From Lachnospiraceae bacterium UBA7054 (GTDB taxonomy: Bacteria > Bacillota > Clostridia > Lachnospirales > Lachnospiraceae), in NCBI GenBank assembly GCA_002492725.1, contig DLAF01000011.1:72526-133593 (forward strand): a stretch of 61,068 nucleotides of DNA, read 5' to 3'. The notes under the pieces are model-generated. The model saw only the letters and a program-made list of their open reading frames with translations. It ran no database searches and was not told the DNA's origin. The translations under genes and the position numbers were made by a program. Position 1 is the stretch's first letter; each line of letters starts with the position of its first letter. This document shows, piece after piece, positions 8,008-15,204 of this stretch.

Positions 8008-8257
8008 CTGTCTGTCCATCCTCCGTCTGTGCCCTGCCCGATATGGTTTCCGGCAAAAGCGCCGAGAGCACGAGCTGGCTGTTTTCCATCACCAGCACTG
8101 CCTTGGTCTTTCGCCCCTGTGTCGCATCGATGGCCGTCCCCTGCTCCTTCGCCTTCTGCACCATACGCTTGACCGGCGCAGAATCAGGACTGACGATAGC
8201 GATGATCTTTCCTGTATTCACAACATTGCCAAAACCAATGTGTATCAGTCTGCCCAT
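7997..8257 (-). CDS. remA: RemA-like regulator (DUF370)
   Basis: Eighty-six-residue protein starting MGRLIHIGFGNVVN, the hallmark of the RemA/DUF370 family; VSPDSAPVKRMVQKAKEQG and IDATQGRKTKAVLV are also conserved. In Bacillus subtilis RemA is a DNA-binding activator of biofilm matrix genes; the role in Clostridia is less clear. The start is taken at 8257, not at an upstream in-frame codon (8332), because AGGGAGGA lies just ahead of it and the family starts here. It lies between yicC and gmk, the conserved neighbourhood. Confidence 0.92.
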   Translation of the reverse strand: MGRLIHIGFGNVVNTGKIIAIVSPDSAPVKRMVQKAKEQGTAIDATQGRKTKAVLVMENSQLVLSALLPETISGRAQTEDGQTDEE

Positions 8258-8294
8258 GAATCCTCCCTGTTTTCCGGCCCCGCCAAAAGCGGCA

Positions 8295-9179
8295 CTATTC
8301 GATATTCTGTATCTGTTCTCTGATCTTTTCAATCTCTGTTTTCAGCTCAATGGCGCGGTTGGATATCTCCAGATCCGTCGTCTTTGAAAGAATGGTATTG
8401 GCCTCGCGGTTCATCTCCTGCGCCAGAAAATCAAGCTTCCGTCCGATACCGCCGCCCTCCGTAAGGCAATCCCTGGTCGTTGTGATATGACTTCTTAAAC
8501 GTACCAGCTCCTCATCCACACACACCTTGTCCGCAAAGATCGTCACCTCGGTGAGAAGCCTGGCCTCGTCGATCCTTGTATCCTCCAAAAGCTCCTGCAC
8601 TTTCTCCCGAAGCTTCTGCTTATATTCCTCAATGATCTGCGGAGAGCGGTGTTCAATAAACTCGACACAGGCAAGCATCCCGTTCAGTTTTGCAAGCAGA
8701 TCGTCTCTGATGTTTTCGCCTTCTTTGACTCTGGTCTCCACGAACGCTTCCGCCGCGCCGATGACTGCCTTTTTTAGAGACTGCCAGAGGGCCTCCTCGT
8801 CCACCGCCTGTTCTTCCATGGTAAATATTTCCGGGAAACGTGACAGGGTGGATACCCGCACGTCATTGTCCAAAGAAAAGTCCTCAGACATCTGCCAGAG
8901 ATACTTCATATACTCCGCTGCCAGTTCCCTGTTGTACTTCACGCAAAGATTCGATTCTGCCGTATCTTCATAGGTAATGAAAATGTCCACTTTCCCGCGT
9001 TGGATATACTCTTTCAATTCCCCGCGTATCGCCGTCTCAAAAAAGCTGAGTTTCTTTGGAATTTTGATACTGATATCCAGATACCTGTGGTTGACGGACT
9101 TCATCTCCACGGTGATCTTGCGCGTGCCGTCCGTCACCTCGCATCTCCCAAACCCGGTCATGCTCCTGATCTTCGTCAT
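8295..9179 (-). CDS. yicC: YicC family protein (endoribonuclease-like)
   Basis: A 294-residue protein with the family's N terminus IRSMTGFGRCEV, the KSVNHRYLDISIKIPKKL stretch and the C-terminal DUF1732 region GRKLDFLAQEMNREANTILSK. YicC of E. coli has been linked to RNA cleavage and small-RNA turnover. The start at 9179 is preferred because GGAGG lies 5 nt upstream; the longer in-frame version would begin inside that ribosome-binding site. It is the first gene of an eight-gene operon. Its leader is unusually long and full of hairpins, which could let the product or growth state control the operon. Confidence 0.93.
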   Translation of the reverse strand: MTKIRSMTGFGRCEVTDGTRKITVEMKSVNHRYLDISIKIPKKLSFFETAIRGELKEYIQRGKVDIFITYEDTAESNLCVKYNRELAAEYMKYLWQMSEDFSLDNDVRVSTLSRFPEIFTMEEQAVDEEALWQSLKKAVIGAAEAFVETRVKEGENIRDDLLAKLNGMLACVEFIEHRSPQIIEEYKQKLREKVQELLEDTRIDEARLLTEVTIFADKVCVDEELVRLRSHITTTRDCLTEGGGIGRKLDFLAQEMNREANTILSKTTDLEISNRAIELKTEIEKIREQIQNIE

Positions 9180-9390
9180 GATTTCCTCCATGTCGGAGCA
9201 TTTTTGCGACGACACGCGAGCAAAATCTCAAATTTTGCTCTGCGATTCCGAGTTTGTGGCTCCGACACAAACTCGCGATTGAAAAATAAGGTCATCAGAC
9301 TTATTTTTCAATCTTCTCCTAATACAGGAATGCCCTGCATTCTCCTTGAATGATTTACACTACTACTTCCATATAGACCTACGCATACAG
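9180..9390 (-). promoter_or_regulatory. Structured ~210-nt leader of the yicC operon (candidate cis-regulatory RNA)
   Basis: Between the promoter and the yicC start the minus-strand transcript can form four successive hairpins. Their plus coordinates are 9328-9342 (6 bp), 9277-9313 (perfect 14 bp, 9-nt loop), 9249-9275 (perfect 10 bp, 7-nt loop TCGGAGC) and 9218-9240 (perfect 9 bp). Then comes GCTCCGACATGGAGG with the Shine-Dalgarno GGAGG at 9185-9189. The loop of the third hairpin plus two stem bases (TGTCGGAGC) is exactly complementary to GCTCCGACA at 9191-9199. CTCC in that same stretch can also pair with GGAG of the Shine-Dalgarno site. I do not recognise a known riboswitch class; a dispersed palindromic repeat is an alternative. 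With the divergent rqcH promoter this accounts for the 372-bp gap between yicC and rqcH. Confidence 0.65.
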
Positions 9391-9395
9391 ACTAT

Positions 9396-9424
9396 ATTAT
9401 AGAATAATTGGAAAGATTCGTCAA
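9396..9424 (-). promoter_or_regulatory. Strong SigA promoter of the yicC operon
   Basis: TTGACG (9419-9424), 17-bp spacer, perfect TATAAT (9396-9401). It points to the minus strand and predicts a start near 9389, which gives the long leader described for yicC. Confidence 0.85.
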
Positions 9425-9467
9425 GAAATAAGGTTTCAAAAAGGAACTTCCTAAGCAAGGGCTGACA

Positions 9468-9496
9468 TTGAAAAATACTTTCAGTTATTGTACAAT
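9468..9496 (+). promoter_or_regulatory. SigA promoter of rqcH
   Basis: TTGAAA (9468-9473), 17-bp spacer, TACAAT (9491-9496) on the plus strand. The predicted transcript start near 9503 rules out the longer in-frame start at 9468 and supports the ATG at 9552. Confidence 0.75.
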
Positions 9497-9551
9497 GTTC
9501 GGAAAGAGGACGTTGCCGCATTTCGGCGATGTAAAAAGGACGGGACAAGCT

Positions 9552-11300
9552 ATGGCATTCGACGGCATCACGATTGCAAACATCACAAAGGAGCTGCACG
9601 AAACGCTGCTTGGCGGGCGCATCTACAAGATTGCCCAGCCGGAGAGCGATGAACTGCTCCTCACCATCAAGAACAACGGAAATCAATATCGCCTGTTATT
9701 GTCTGCGGACGCCTCTCTCCCGCTGGTCTATCTGACGGAGAAAAACAAACAGGGTCCGCTGACCGCACCGGGTTTTTGCATGCTGCTGCGAAAACATCTG
9801 CAAAACGCCCGCATTACGGCCATCACCCAGCCTGGTCTGGAGCGCGTCATCTGCTTCCGGCTGGAACATTTGAACGAATTGGGCGATTTATGTGAAAAAA
9901 AGCTGATCGTGGAAGTCATGGGCAAACACAGCAACATCATCTTCTGCGACGACAGGGAGCAGATCATCGACAGCATCAAACATATCTCCGGCATGGTCAG
10001 CTCCGTGCGGGAAGTACTCCCGGGACGCCCCTACTTCATCCCCCAAACGCAGGATAAGTATGATCCCCTGCAGTTAAGTTATGTAAACTTTTCTTCCCAC
10101 ATGCGGGAAAAGCCTATGCCCCTCTATAAGGCGCTCTATGGCACCTACACGGGACTCTCTCCCATCATCGCACAGGAAATCTGCTTCCGCGCGGGAATCG
10201 ACGCGGATATGCCCGCCAATGTGCTGGAAGAAGCTGACCTTGCCGCGCTCTTTCAGGCTCTGACGGCCATGATGGAACAGATCGCAGAGGGTTGCTTTTC
10301 CCCCGTCATCGTCTATGACAACGGAAAAACCACCCGCACCCCCGTGGAGTTTGCCGCCCTGCCCCTGACCCTCTATGCGGACAAGGAGAGCCAGACCTTC
10401 GCCAGCATCAGCGAGGTGCTGGAACGCTACTATGCGGAGAAAAGTACCGTGACCCGCATCCGCCAAAAGTCCGTGGATCTGCGGCGAATCGTGCAGACCG
10501 CCTTAGAGCGCAATGTGAAAAAATACGACTTACAGATCCGGCAGATGAAAGATACGGAAAAAAGGGACAAATACAAGGTTTACGGGGAGTTGATCAACAC
10601 TTACGGCTACAACATAGAGCCTGAGGCCAAATCCATGGAGGCCTTAAACTATTATACAAACGAGACCATTACCATCCCGCTGGACAATACCCTCACGCCG
10701 CAGGAAAACGCACAGAAATATTTCGATAAGTACGGAAAGTTAAAGAGAACCTATGAGGCCCTTTCGGAATTGACCATTCAGGTCAAAGAAGAGATTACAC
10801 ATCTGGAATCCATCCTCACCTCCCTGGATATCGCCATGCAGGAGGAGGATCTGACACAGATTCGGGAAGAACTGGTCGAAAGCGGCTACATCCGCAGAAA
10901 AGGCGGCACTAAAAAAGTGAAGATTACAAGTCGTCCCTTCCACTATGTAAGCAGCGACGGCTTCCATATCTATGTGGGAAAAAACAATCTGCAAAACGAC
11001 GAACTCACCTTCAAGTTTGCCACCGGCGGCGACTGGTGGTTCCACGCCAAGCAGATGCCGGGCTCCCATGTGATCCTAAAGACTGAGGGCGTCGAGGTGC
11101 CTGACCGCGCTTTTGAGGAAGCGGCGCGCCTTGCCGCCTACTACTCCAAAGGCCGCGAACAGGACAAGGTGGAGATCGACTATATCCAGAAAAAGCATGT
11201 CAAAAAACCGGCCGGAGCAAAGCCCGGCTTCGTGGTGTACTACACAAATTATTCCATGACGATCGATACGGATATTTCCGCACTCACACAACTGTCATAG
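9552..11300 (+). CDS. rqcH: RqcH (NFACT family ribosome quality-control protein)
   Basis: RqcH binds obstructed 50S subunits carrying peptidyl-tRNA and directs addition of C-terminal alanine tails, marking stalled chains for degradation. The 582-residue protein has an NFACT-N domain (MAFDGITIANITKEL, then GRIYKIAQP), a helical middle with coiled coil (~330-420), and the C-terminal NFACT-R domain with GGDWWFHAKQMPGSHVIL at about residues 497-514. Older annotation calls this family fibronectin-binding protein. It is divergent from yicC and convergent with the flippase gene, overlapping that gene's 3' end by 6 bp, so no terminator fits between them. Confidence 0.95.
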   Translation: MAFDGITIANITKELHETLLGGRIYKIAQPESDELLLTIKNNGNQYRLLLSADASLPLVYLTEKNKQGPLTAPGFCMLLRKHLQNARITAITQPGLERVICFRLEHLNELGDLCEKKLIVEVMGKHSNIIFCDDREQIIDSIKHISGMVSSVREVLPGRPYFIPQTQDKYDPLQLSYVNFSSHMREKPMPLYKALYGTYTGLSPIIAQEICFRAGIDADMPANVLEEADLAALFQALTAMMEQIAEGCFSPVIVYDNGKTTRTPVEFAALPLTLYADKESQTFASISEVLERYYAEKSTVTRIRQKSVDLRRIVQTALERNVKKYDLQIRQMKDTEKRDKYKVYGELINTYGYNIEPEAKSMEALNYYTNETITIPLDNTLTPQENAQKYFDKYGKLKRTYEALSELTIQVKEEITHLESILTSLDIAMQEEDLTQIREELVESGYIRRKGGTKKVKITSRPFHYVSSDGFHIYVGKNNLQNDELTFKFATGGDWWFHAKQMPGSHVILKTEGVEVPDRAFEEAARLAAYYSKGREQDKVEIDYIQKKHVKKPAGAKPGFVVYYTNYSMTIDTDISALTQLS

Positions 11301-13019
11301 ATCCAGGTCATCCGTGATTTCCTTTTTCCTTTTTCCTTTTTTCTTTTTTCGCTTTCTCCTTTTCTTCCCGGACGGCGCTTCCCAATCGGGTAACAGGTGT
11401 ATTTTTTTTGCAGCCTGTACCAGGAACGCCCCCTTGGGGAAGTTCCACAGCTCATCTTCCGTCACGCCGCCAATCAACAAAAGGATGACCCCGTATACAC
11501 AAATGCCTAAGCCGATCGCAAGCAGCAGTACCACCCGGCTCACCGGAATCACCAGCATCAGGCCATGATAGACCCCGTAAACCGCCGCACCCATGACCAC
11601 TGCCGCAAACAGCGGTTTCAAAAACAGCTTGACCACATCCATGCGGTACTCCAAATGCTTTCTGACTGACAATTGATTCAAAACGCACATCACCAGCGAA
11701 TAGATGGCGTTTGCAGCCGCCAGCGCATATAATTCCAGATCCGTGTAAAACAGCAGCGCGACCAGTCCGGCCACCTGGATCACCAGCGCGATCACCGCAT
11801 GGACCACCGGCGTGTTGACCTTGCCGATGCCCTGTAAGATTGCGTTTGTCAGGGTGGAAAGGCTGTAGAACACGATCGTGACGGAAAGCGCCGCCAAAAG
11901 CCCTGACGCCATATCTAACGACTCTTTCTGTGGAAAAATAAAGTGCATGATGGGTCTTGGCAGCACGGCGATCCCCACCGCTGCCGGAATCGCAATCAGC
12001 ATCGTCATCTGAATCGCGCGTGTCACCTGCCTTCTGGTCTGCCCCAGCGTCCCTTTCACGTAAGAAGCCGCCACACCCGGAATAATAGCGGAGGACATAG
12101 CCGAAGCAATCGCAATGGGAATGTTTACCACCGCCACCGCAAGCCCGGAAAAAATACCATAATGGTTGCTCGCCAAAATCGCATCCATCTTTTTATGATC
12201 CATCACATAAAGATAGATGTACATATTGACAGCCGTAGTGCAGTTATAGATGAAGGTACTGAGGATGAAGGGCGTAACGATCGTAAAGATGACCTTGAAA
12301 ATCTCCCCGTAACTCTCCTCATGCCAGGTCTTATCCTTCGCCACCCTTCTTCTGATGATACCGCCGTTAAGACGATACATGCCGTACATAAAAAGAAGGC
12401 CGATCAGCACGCCTGCCCCGGTCCCCAGCGCCGAACCTGCCGAGCCATAGATGGCACGCACGGTGTCGTCACCGTTTTCCGCCATGCCGATAAAAAGCTT
12501 AGCCGCCAATATACTGACCGCCGCATTAAAAATCTGCTCTAACACCTGTGAAATAGAGGTGTGTACCATGGAGCCGTGCGCCTGGAAAAAACCGCGGAAA
12601 ACACCTAGAAACCCGGAAAAAAAGATCGTCGGCGACAGCACCCGAAGCGCCACCACCGCATTGGGATTCTTCCCCATCAGCCAAGGTGCTCCCACAAAGG
12701 TCAGGATTGAAGCAATGCCGCCCACGATCAGGACATAGAGAAGTGCACAGACAAAAACCCTCTGTGCATTCCGATATTCCTTAAACGCAAGCCGCTGGGC
12801 GATTACCTTGGAGATTGCCGAGGGGATGCTGTAAGAAGAAATCAATAATATAATTGTGTAGATATTGATCGCCGCATTGTAATATCCGTTGCCCTCGATT
12901 CCGATGATGGAAAGAAGAGGGCTTTTGTATATCAGGCCGATCACTCTGACGAGCATCCCGGCCGCTGCCAGGATGCCCGCCTGAAACACAAACGTGCTTT
13001 TCTTATTCGGACGTTCCAT
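11295..13019 (-). CDS. MOP-superfamily flippase, SpoVB/MurJ(YtgP)-like
   Basis: A 574-residue polytopic membrane protein with about 14 hydrophobic segments. Features of the polysaccharide-export branch include FVFQAGILAAAGMLVRVIGLIYKSPL at the start (shown here as the family's first membrane segment) and SYSIPSAISKVIAQR near residue 60. Relatives flip lipid-linked cell-wall precursors or are needed for spore cortex formation. It cannot be placed as SpoVB or as the housekeeping MurJ (YtgP) from sequence alone. The C terminus ends in a strongly basic Lys/Arg cluster (KKRRKRKKKKGKRKK) after the last membrane segment. It lies 5 bp downstream of glgA, so both are probably co-transcribed. Confidence 0.85.
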   Translation of the reverse strand: MERPNKKSTFVFQAGILAAAGMLVRVIGLIYKSPLLSIIGIEGNGYYNAAINIYTIILLISSYSIPSAISKVIAQRLAFKEYRNAQRVFVCALLYVLIVGGIASILTFVGAPWLMGKNPNAVVALRVLSPTIFFSGFLGVFRGFFQAHGSMVHTSISQVLEQIFNAAVSILAAKLFIGMAENGDDTVRAIYGSAGSALGTGAGVLIGLLFMYGMYRLNGGIIRRRVAKDKTWHEESYGEIFKVIFTIVTPFILSTFIYNCTTAVNMYIYLYVMDHKKMDAILASNHYGIFSGLAVAVVNIPIAIASAMSSAIIPGVAASYVKGTLGQTRRQVTRAIQMTMLIAIPAAVGIAVLPRPIMHFIFPQKESLDMASGLLAALSVTIVFYSLSTLTNAILQGIGKVNTPVVHAVIALVIQVAGLVALLFYTDLELYALAAANAIYSLVMCVLNQLSVRKHLEYRMDVVKLFLKPLFAAVVMGAAVYGVYHGLMLVIPVSRVVLLLAIGLGICVYGVILLLIGGVTEDELWNFPKGAFLVQAAKKIHLLPDWEAPSGKKRRKRKKKKGKRKKEITDDLDL

Positions 13020-13024
13020 CTTTC

Positions 13025-14470
13025 CTATCCAATCAGCCAGTCATACATTTCCTGATATTTCTGCGCGGAAACATGCCACGAGAAATCCGCCGCCATGCCC
13101 CTGTCAACAATCTTGTTCCACTCCCGCTTCTTATCATAGTAGATATGTTCTGCGTAGCGGATGGTGCCCAGCATCTCATGGGCATTGTAATTCGTAAAGC
13201 TAAAGCCGGTGCCCGTACCCTCATATTCATTATAAGGCTGTACGGTATCCTTGAGACCGCCGGTCTCTCGCACGATTGGCACCGTGCCATAACGCAGGGA
13301 CATCAGCTGGCTCAATCCGCAGGGCTCAAAAAGCGACGGCATCAGGAACGCATCGCTCGCCGCATAGATCTTGTGGGAAAGCGCATCCGAATAGTAGATA
13401 TTTGCCGACACCTTACCATGATATTTCCAGTCAAAATGGCGGAACATATTTTCATACTGCTCCTCGCCCGTACCCAGCACCACAATCTGCACATTATCCT
13501 GGCAGAGCTCATCCATGATGTAGGCGATCAGATCAAAGCCCTTTTGGCCTGTGAGCCTGGAGACAATACCGATCATCATGGTCTTATCATCCTGATTTAA
13601 ACCAAGCTCCTCCTGCAGGGCCCTCTTGTTTTTCACTTTCTCCTTGCGGAAATTCGCCGCATTGTACTTGAAATCTATGTGTTTATCCGTCTCCGGATTA
13701 AACTCGTCGTAATCGATGCCGTTCACGATACCGCGCAGATCGCCGGCTCTCGCGCACAGCAGGCCGTTCAATCCCTCGCCGTAGAAAGCCGTCTTAATCT
13801 CCTCGGCATAGGTATCGCTGACCGTAGTGATGGCATCCGCATAGACCAGACCGCCTTTTAAGAGGTTTGCGTCCTTGTAAGCTTCCAGCTTATCCGCCGT
13901 GAAGAAATACCCCGGCAGACCCGTGATCTCCTTGACCTCCTTTACGCTCCACTTGCCCTGAAATTTCAGGTTGTGAATGGTCATAACGGTCTTGATGCCG
14001 CGGTAGAACTCTCCGCCCTGGAAGCGCTCCTTTAAGTACACGGGAATCAGTCCCGTCTGCCAGTCATGACAGTGGATCAGATCCGGTCTGAAATCGATCA
14101 CCGGCAGGATACACAGTGCCGCCTTACAGAAAAAGGCGTATTTCTCAATCTCAAACAGCGCGTTATCGCTGTAGGGCTGAAAGCCATTAAAATAACTCTC
14201 GTTATCAATAAAGTAATATTTCACCCCGTCAACTTCCGCTTCCAGGATGCCCACATATTCCTCTTTCCAATGAAAATCCATGTAGAAATGGGTCTTGTAA
14301 GTAAGCTTATCCTTCAGTTCCTGCTTCATGCAGGTATACTTCGGCAAAATGACCCGCACATCAAAGTATCTCCTGTCAATACACTTTGGCAGGGAGCCGA
14401 CCACGTCCGCTAACCCGCCTGTCTTGATAAAAGGTACGCCCTCCGACGCGACAAATAAAATTTTTTTCAT
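13025..14470 (-). CDS. glgA: Glycogen synthase (ADP-glucose type)
   Basis: Adds glucose from ADP-glucose to the non-reducing end of an alpha-1,4-glucan. The protein has 481 residues, the usual GT5 length. The N terminus KKILFVASEGVPFIKTGGLADV contains the KTGGL motif that binds ADP-glucose. HCHDWQTGLIPVYLK lies in the first domain, and the C-terminal half has PSLFEPCGLSQLMSLRYGTVPIVRETGGL with the conserved catalytic Glu region. The start at 14470 has GGAGGG upstream; the longer form reads through a -10-like box (TATACT at 14523-14528). No other glg genes are adjacent. It is the gene after the Spo0A-type gene. Confidence 0.95.
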   Translation of the reverse strand: MKKILFVASEGVPFIKTGGLADVVGSLPKCIDRRYFDVRVILPKYTCMKQELKDKLTYKTHFYMDFHWKEEYVGILEAEVDGVKYYFIDNESYFNGFQPYSDNALFEIEKYAFFCKAALCILPVIDFRPDLIHCHDWQTGLIPVYLKERFQGGEFYRGIKTVMTIHNLKFQGKWSVKEVKEITGLPGYFFTADKLEAYKDANLLKGGLVYADAITTVSDTYAEEIKTAFYGEGLNGLLCARAGDLRGIVNGIDYDEFNPETDKHIDFKYNAANFRKEKVKNKRALQEELGLNQDDKTMMIGIVSRLTGQKGFDLIAYIMDELCQDNVQIVVLGTGEEQYENMFRHFDWKYHGKVSANIYYSDALSHKIYAASDAFLMPSLFEPCGLSQLMSLRYGTVPIVRETGGLKDTVQPYNEYEGTGTGFSFTNYNAHEMLGTIRYAEHIYYDKKREWNKIVDRGMAADFSWHVSAQKYQEMYDWLIG

Positions 14471-14566
14471 GACAACCCTCCAACTGTAGCTTGCTATTCT
14501 TAGAACAAAACTCCTAAACAACAGTATACAATATTTCGGGTGGCAATAAAAGGATTATTTTGAAAA

Positions 14567-15106
14567 TTAACGTCGGTACTGTAATCTGATCTTGTCCGCG
14601 ATCAGTGCGATAAACTCCGAATTGGTCGGCTTTCCCTTCCCCGTGTTGATCGTGTACCCGAAAAGTGCGTCAAGCGTCTCCATCCTGCCCCTGGACCAGG
14701 CGACCTCGATGGCGTGACGGATTGCCCGCTCCACACGGCTCGGCGTGGTCTGATACTTCTTGGCGATGGTGGGATATAGGATCTTTGTGATCGACCCCAA
14801 CATCTCCACATCTTCCACCGACATCATGATGGCTTCCCGCAGGTACTGATAGCCCTTAATGTGAGCAGGAACACCGATCTCGTGGATCATATCCGTCACA
14901 TCCTTTTCCAGGTCCCTTTTCTCTCCTTTTTCCCCCATGATCGGTATCTCTGACACATCGGTCCTGTTTTCAGGCAGCTCATGCGACATATCACCCGACG
15001 GTACGGTAATCAGGATCCGAAACTCCCTGTTCGCATTGATCAGATCGTCCAGAATCTGATTGAACTGCTCTTTATCCCGTCTGGACGTCACGTGTAATGT
15101 TTCCAT
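14567..15106 (-). CDS. Spo0A DNA-binding-domain protein lacking a complete receiver domain
   Basis: Residues ~68-179 are a canonical Spo0A effector domain: IHEIGVPAHIKGYQYLREA, ITKILYPTIAKKYQTTPSR, VERAIRHAIEVAWSRG and KPTNSEFIALIADKIRL. Spo0A is the master regulator of sporulation and binds 0A boxes when its N-terminal receiver is phosphorylated. This protein has 179 residues, against about 260-270 for Spo0A, and no phospho-acceptor Asp, Thr or Lys receiver motifs. Compared from memory with B. subtilis Spo0A, residues 1-38 align without gaps (about 7 identities; METLHV vs MEKIKV), as if only the first beta-alpha-beta of the receiver remains. The start has AGGAGGAGAAGA upstream, and only 98 bp precede it, too few to hide the missing part. 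Synteny suggests the spo0A locus; a separate full-length spo0A elsewhere cannot be excluded. Confidence 0.85.
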   Translation of the reverse strand: METLHVTSRRDKEQFNQILDDLINANREFRILITVPSGDMSHELPENRTDVSEIPIMGEKGEKRDLEKDVTDMIHEIGVPAHIKGYQYLREAIMMSVEDVEMLGSITKILYPTIAKKYQTTPSRVERAIRHAIEVAWSRGRMETLDALFGYTINTGKGKPTNSEFIALIADKIRLQYRR

Positions 15107-15135
15107 TCTTCTCCTCCTATTTCCCTTTTTTTACA

Positions 15136-15164
15136 ATTATAAAACAAGGAGAAGGGCATGGAAA
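15136..15164 (-). promoter_or_regulatory. Promoter of the Spo0A-type gene
   Basis: Perfect TATAAT (15136-15141) with a weaker -35 TTTCCA (15159-15164) at 17 bp. This gives the Spo0A-type gene its own SigA promoter, with a short leader, separate from the esterase gene upstream. Confidence 0.6.
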
Positions 15165-15204
15165 CTGTAAGGCATCGCATGACACATGACAGTCCTGTGA
15201 ATCC

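Noticed and set aside
9363..9686. 107-codon minus-strand frame opposite the start of rqcH
   Set aside because: It overlaps both divergent promoters and rqcH coding sequence and shows no domain.
11295..11300. Convergent overlap of rqcH and flippase genes as a sequencing error
   Set aside because: Both C termini look complete and the overlap is only 6 bp, which is common for convergent bacterial genes.
15107..15204. Frameshifted receiver domain hidden upstream of the Spo0A-type gene
   Set aside because: Only 98 bp separate the gene from the esterase stop, far less than the ~240 bp needed, and no frame there shows receiver motifs.
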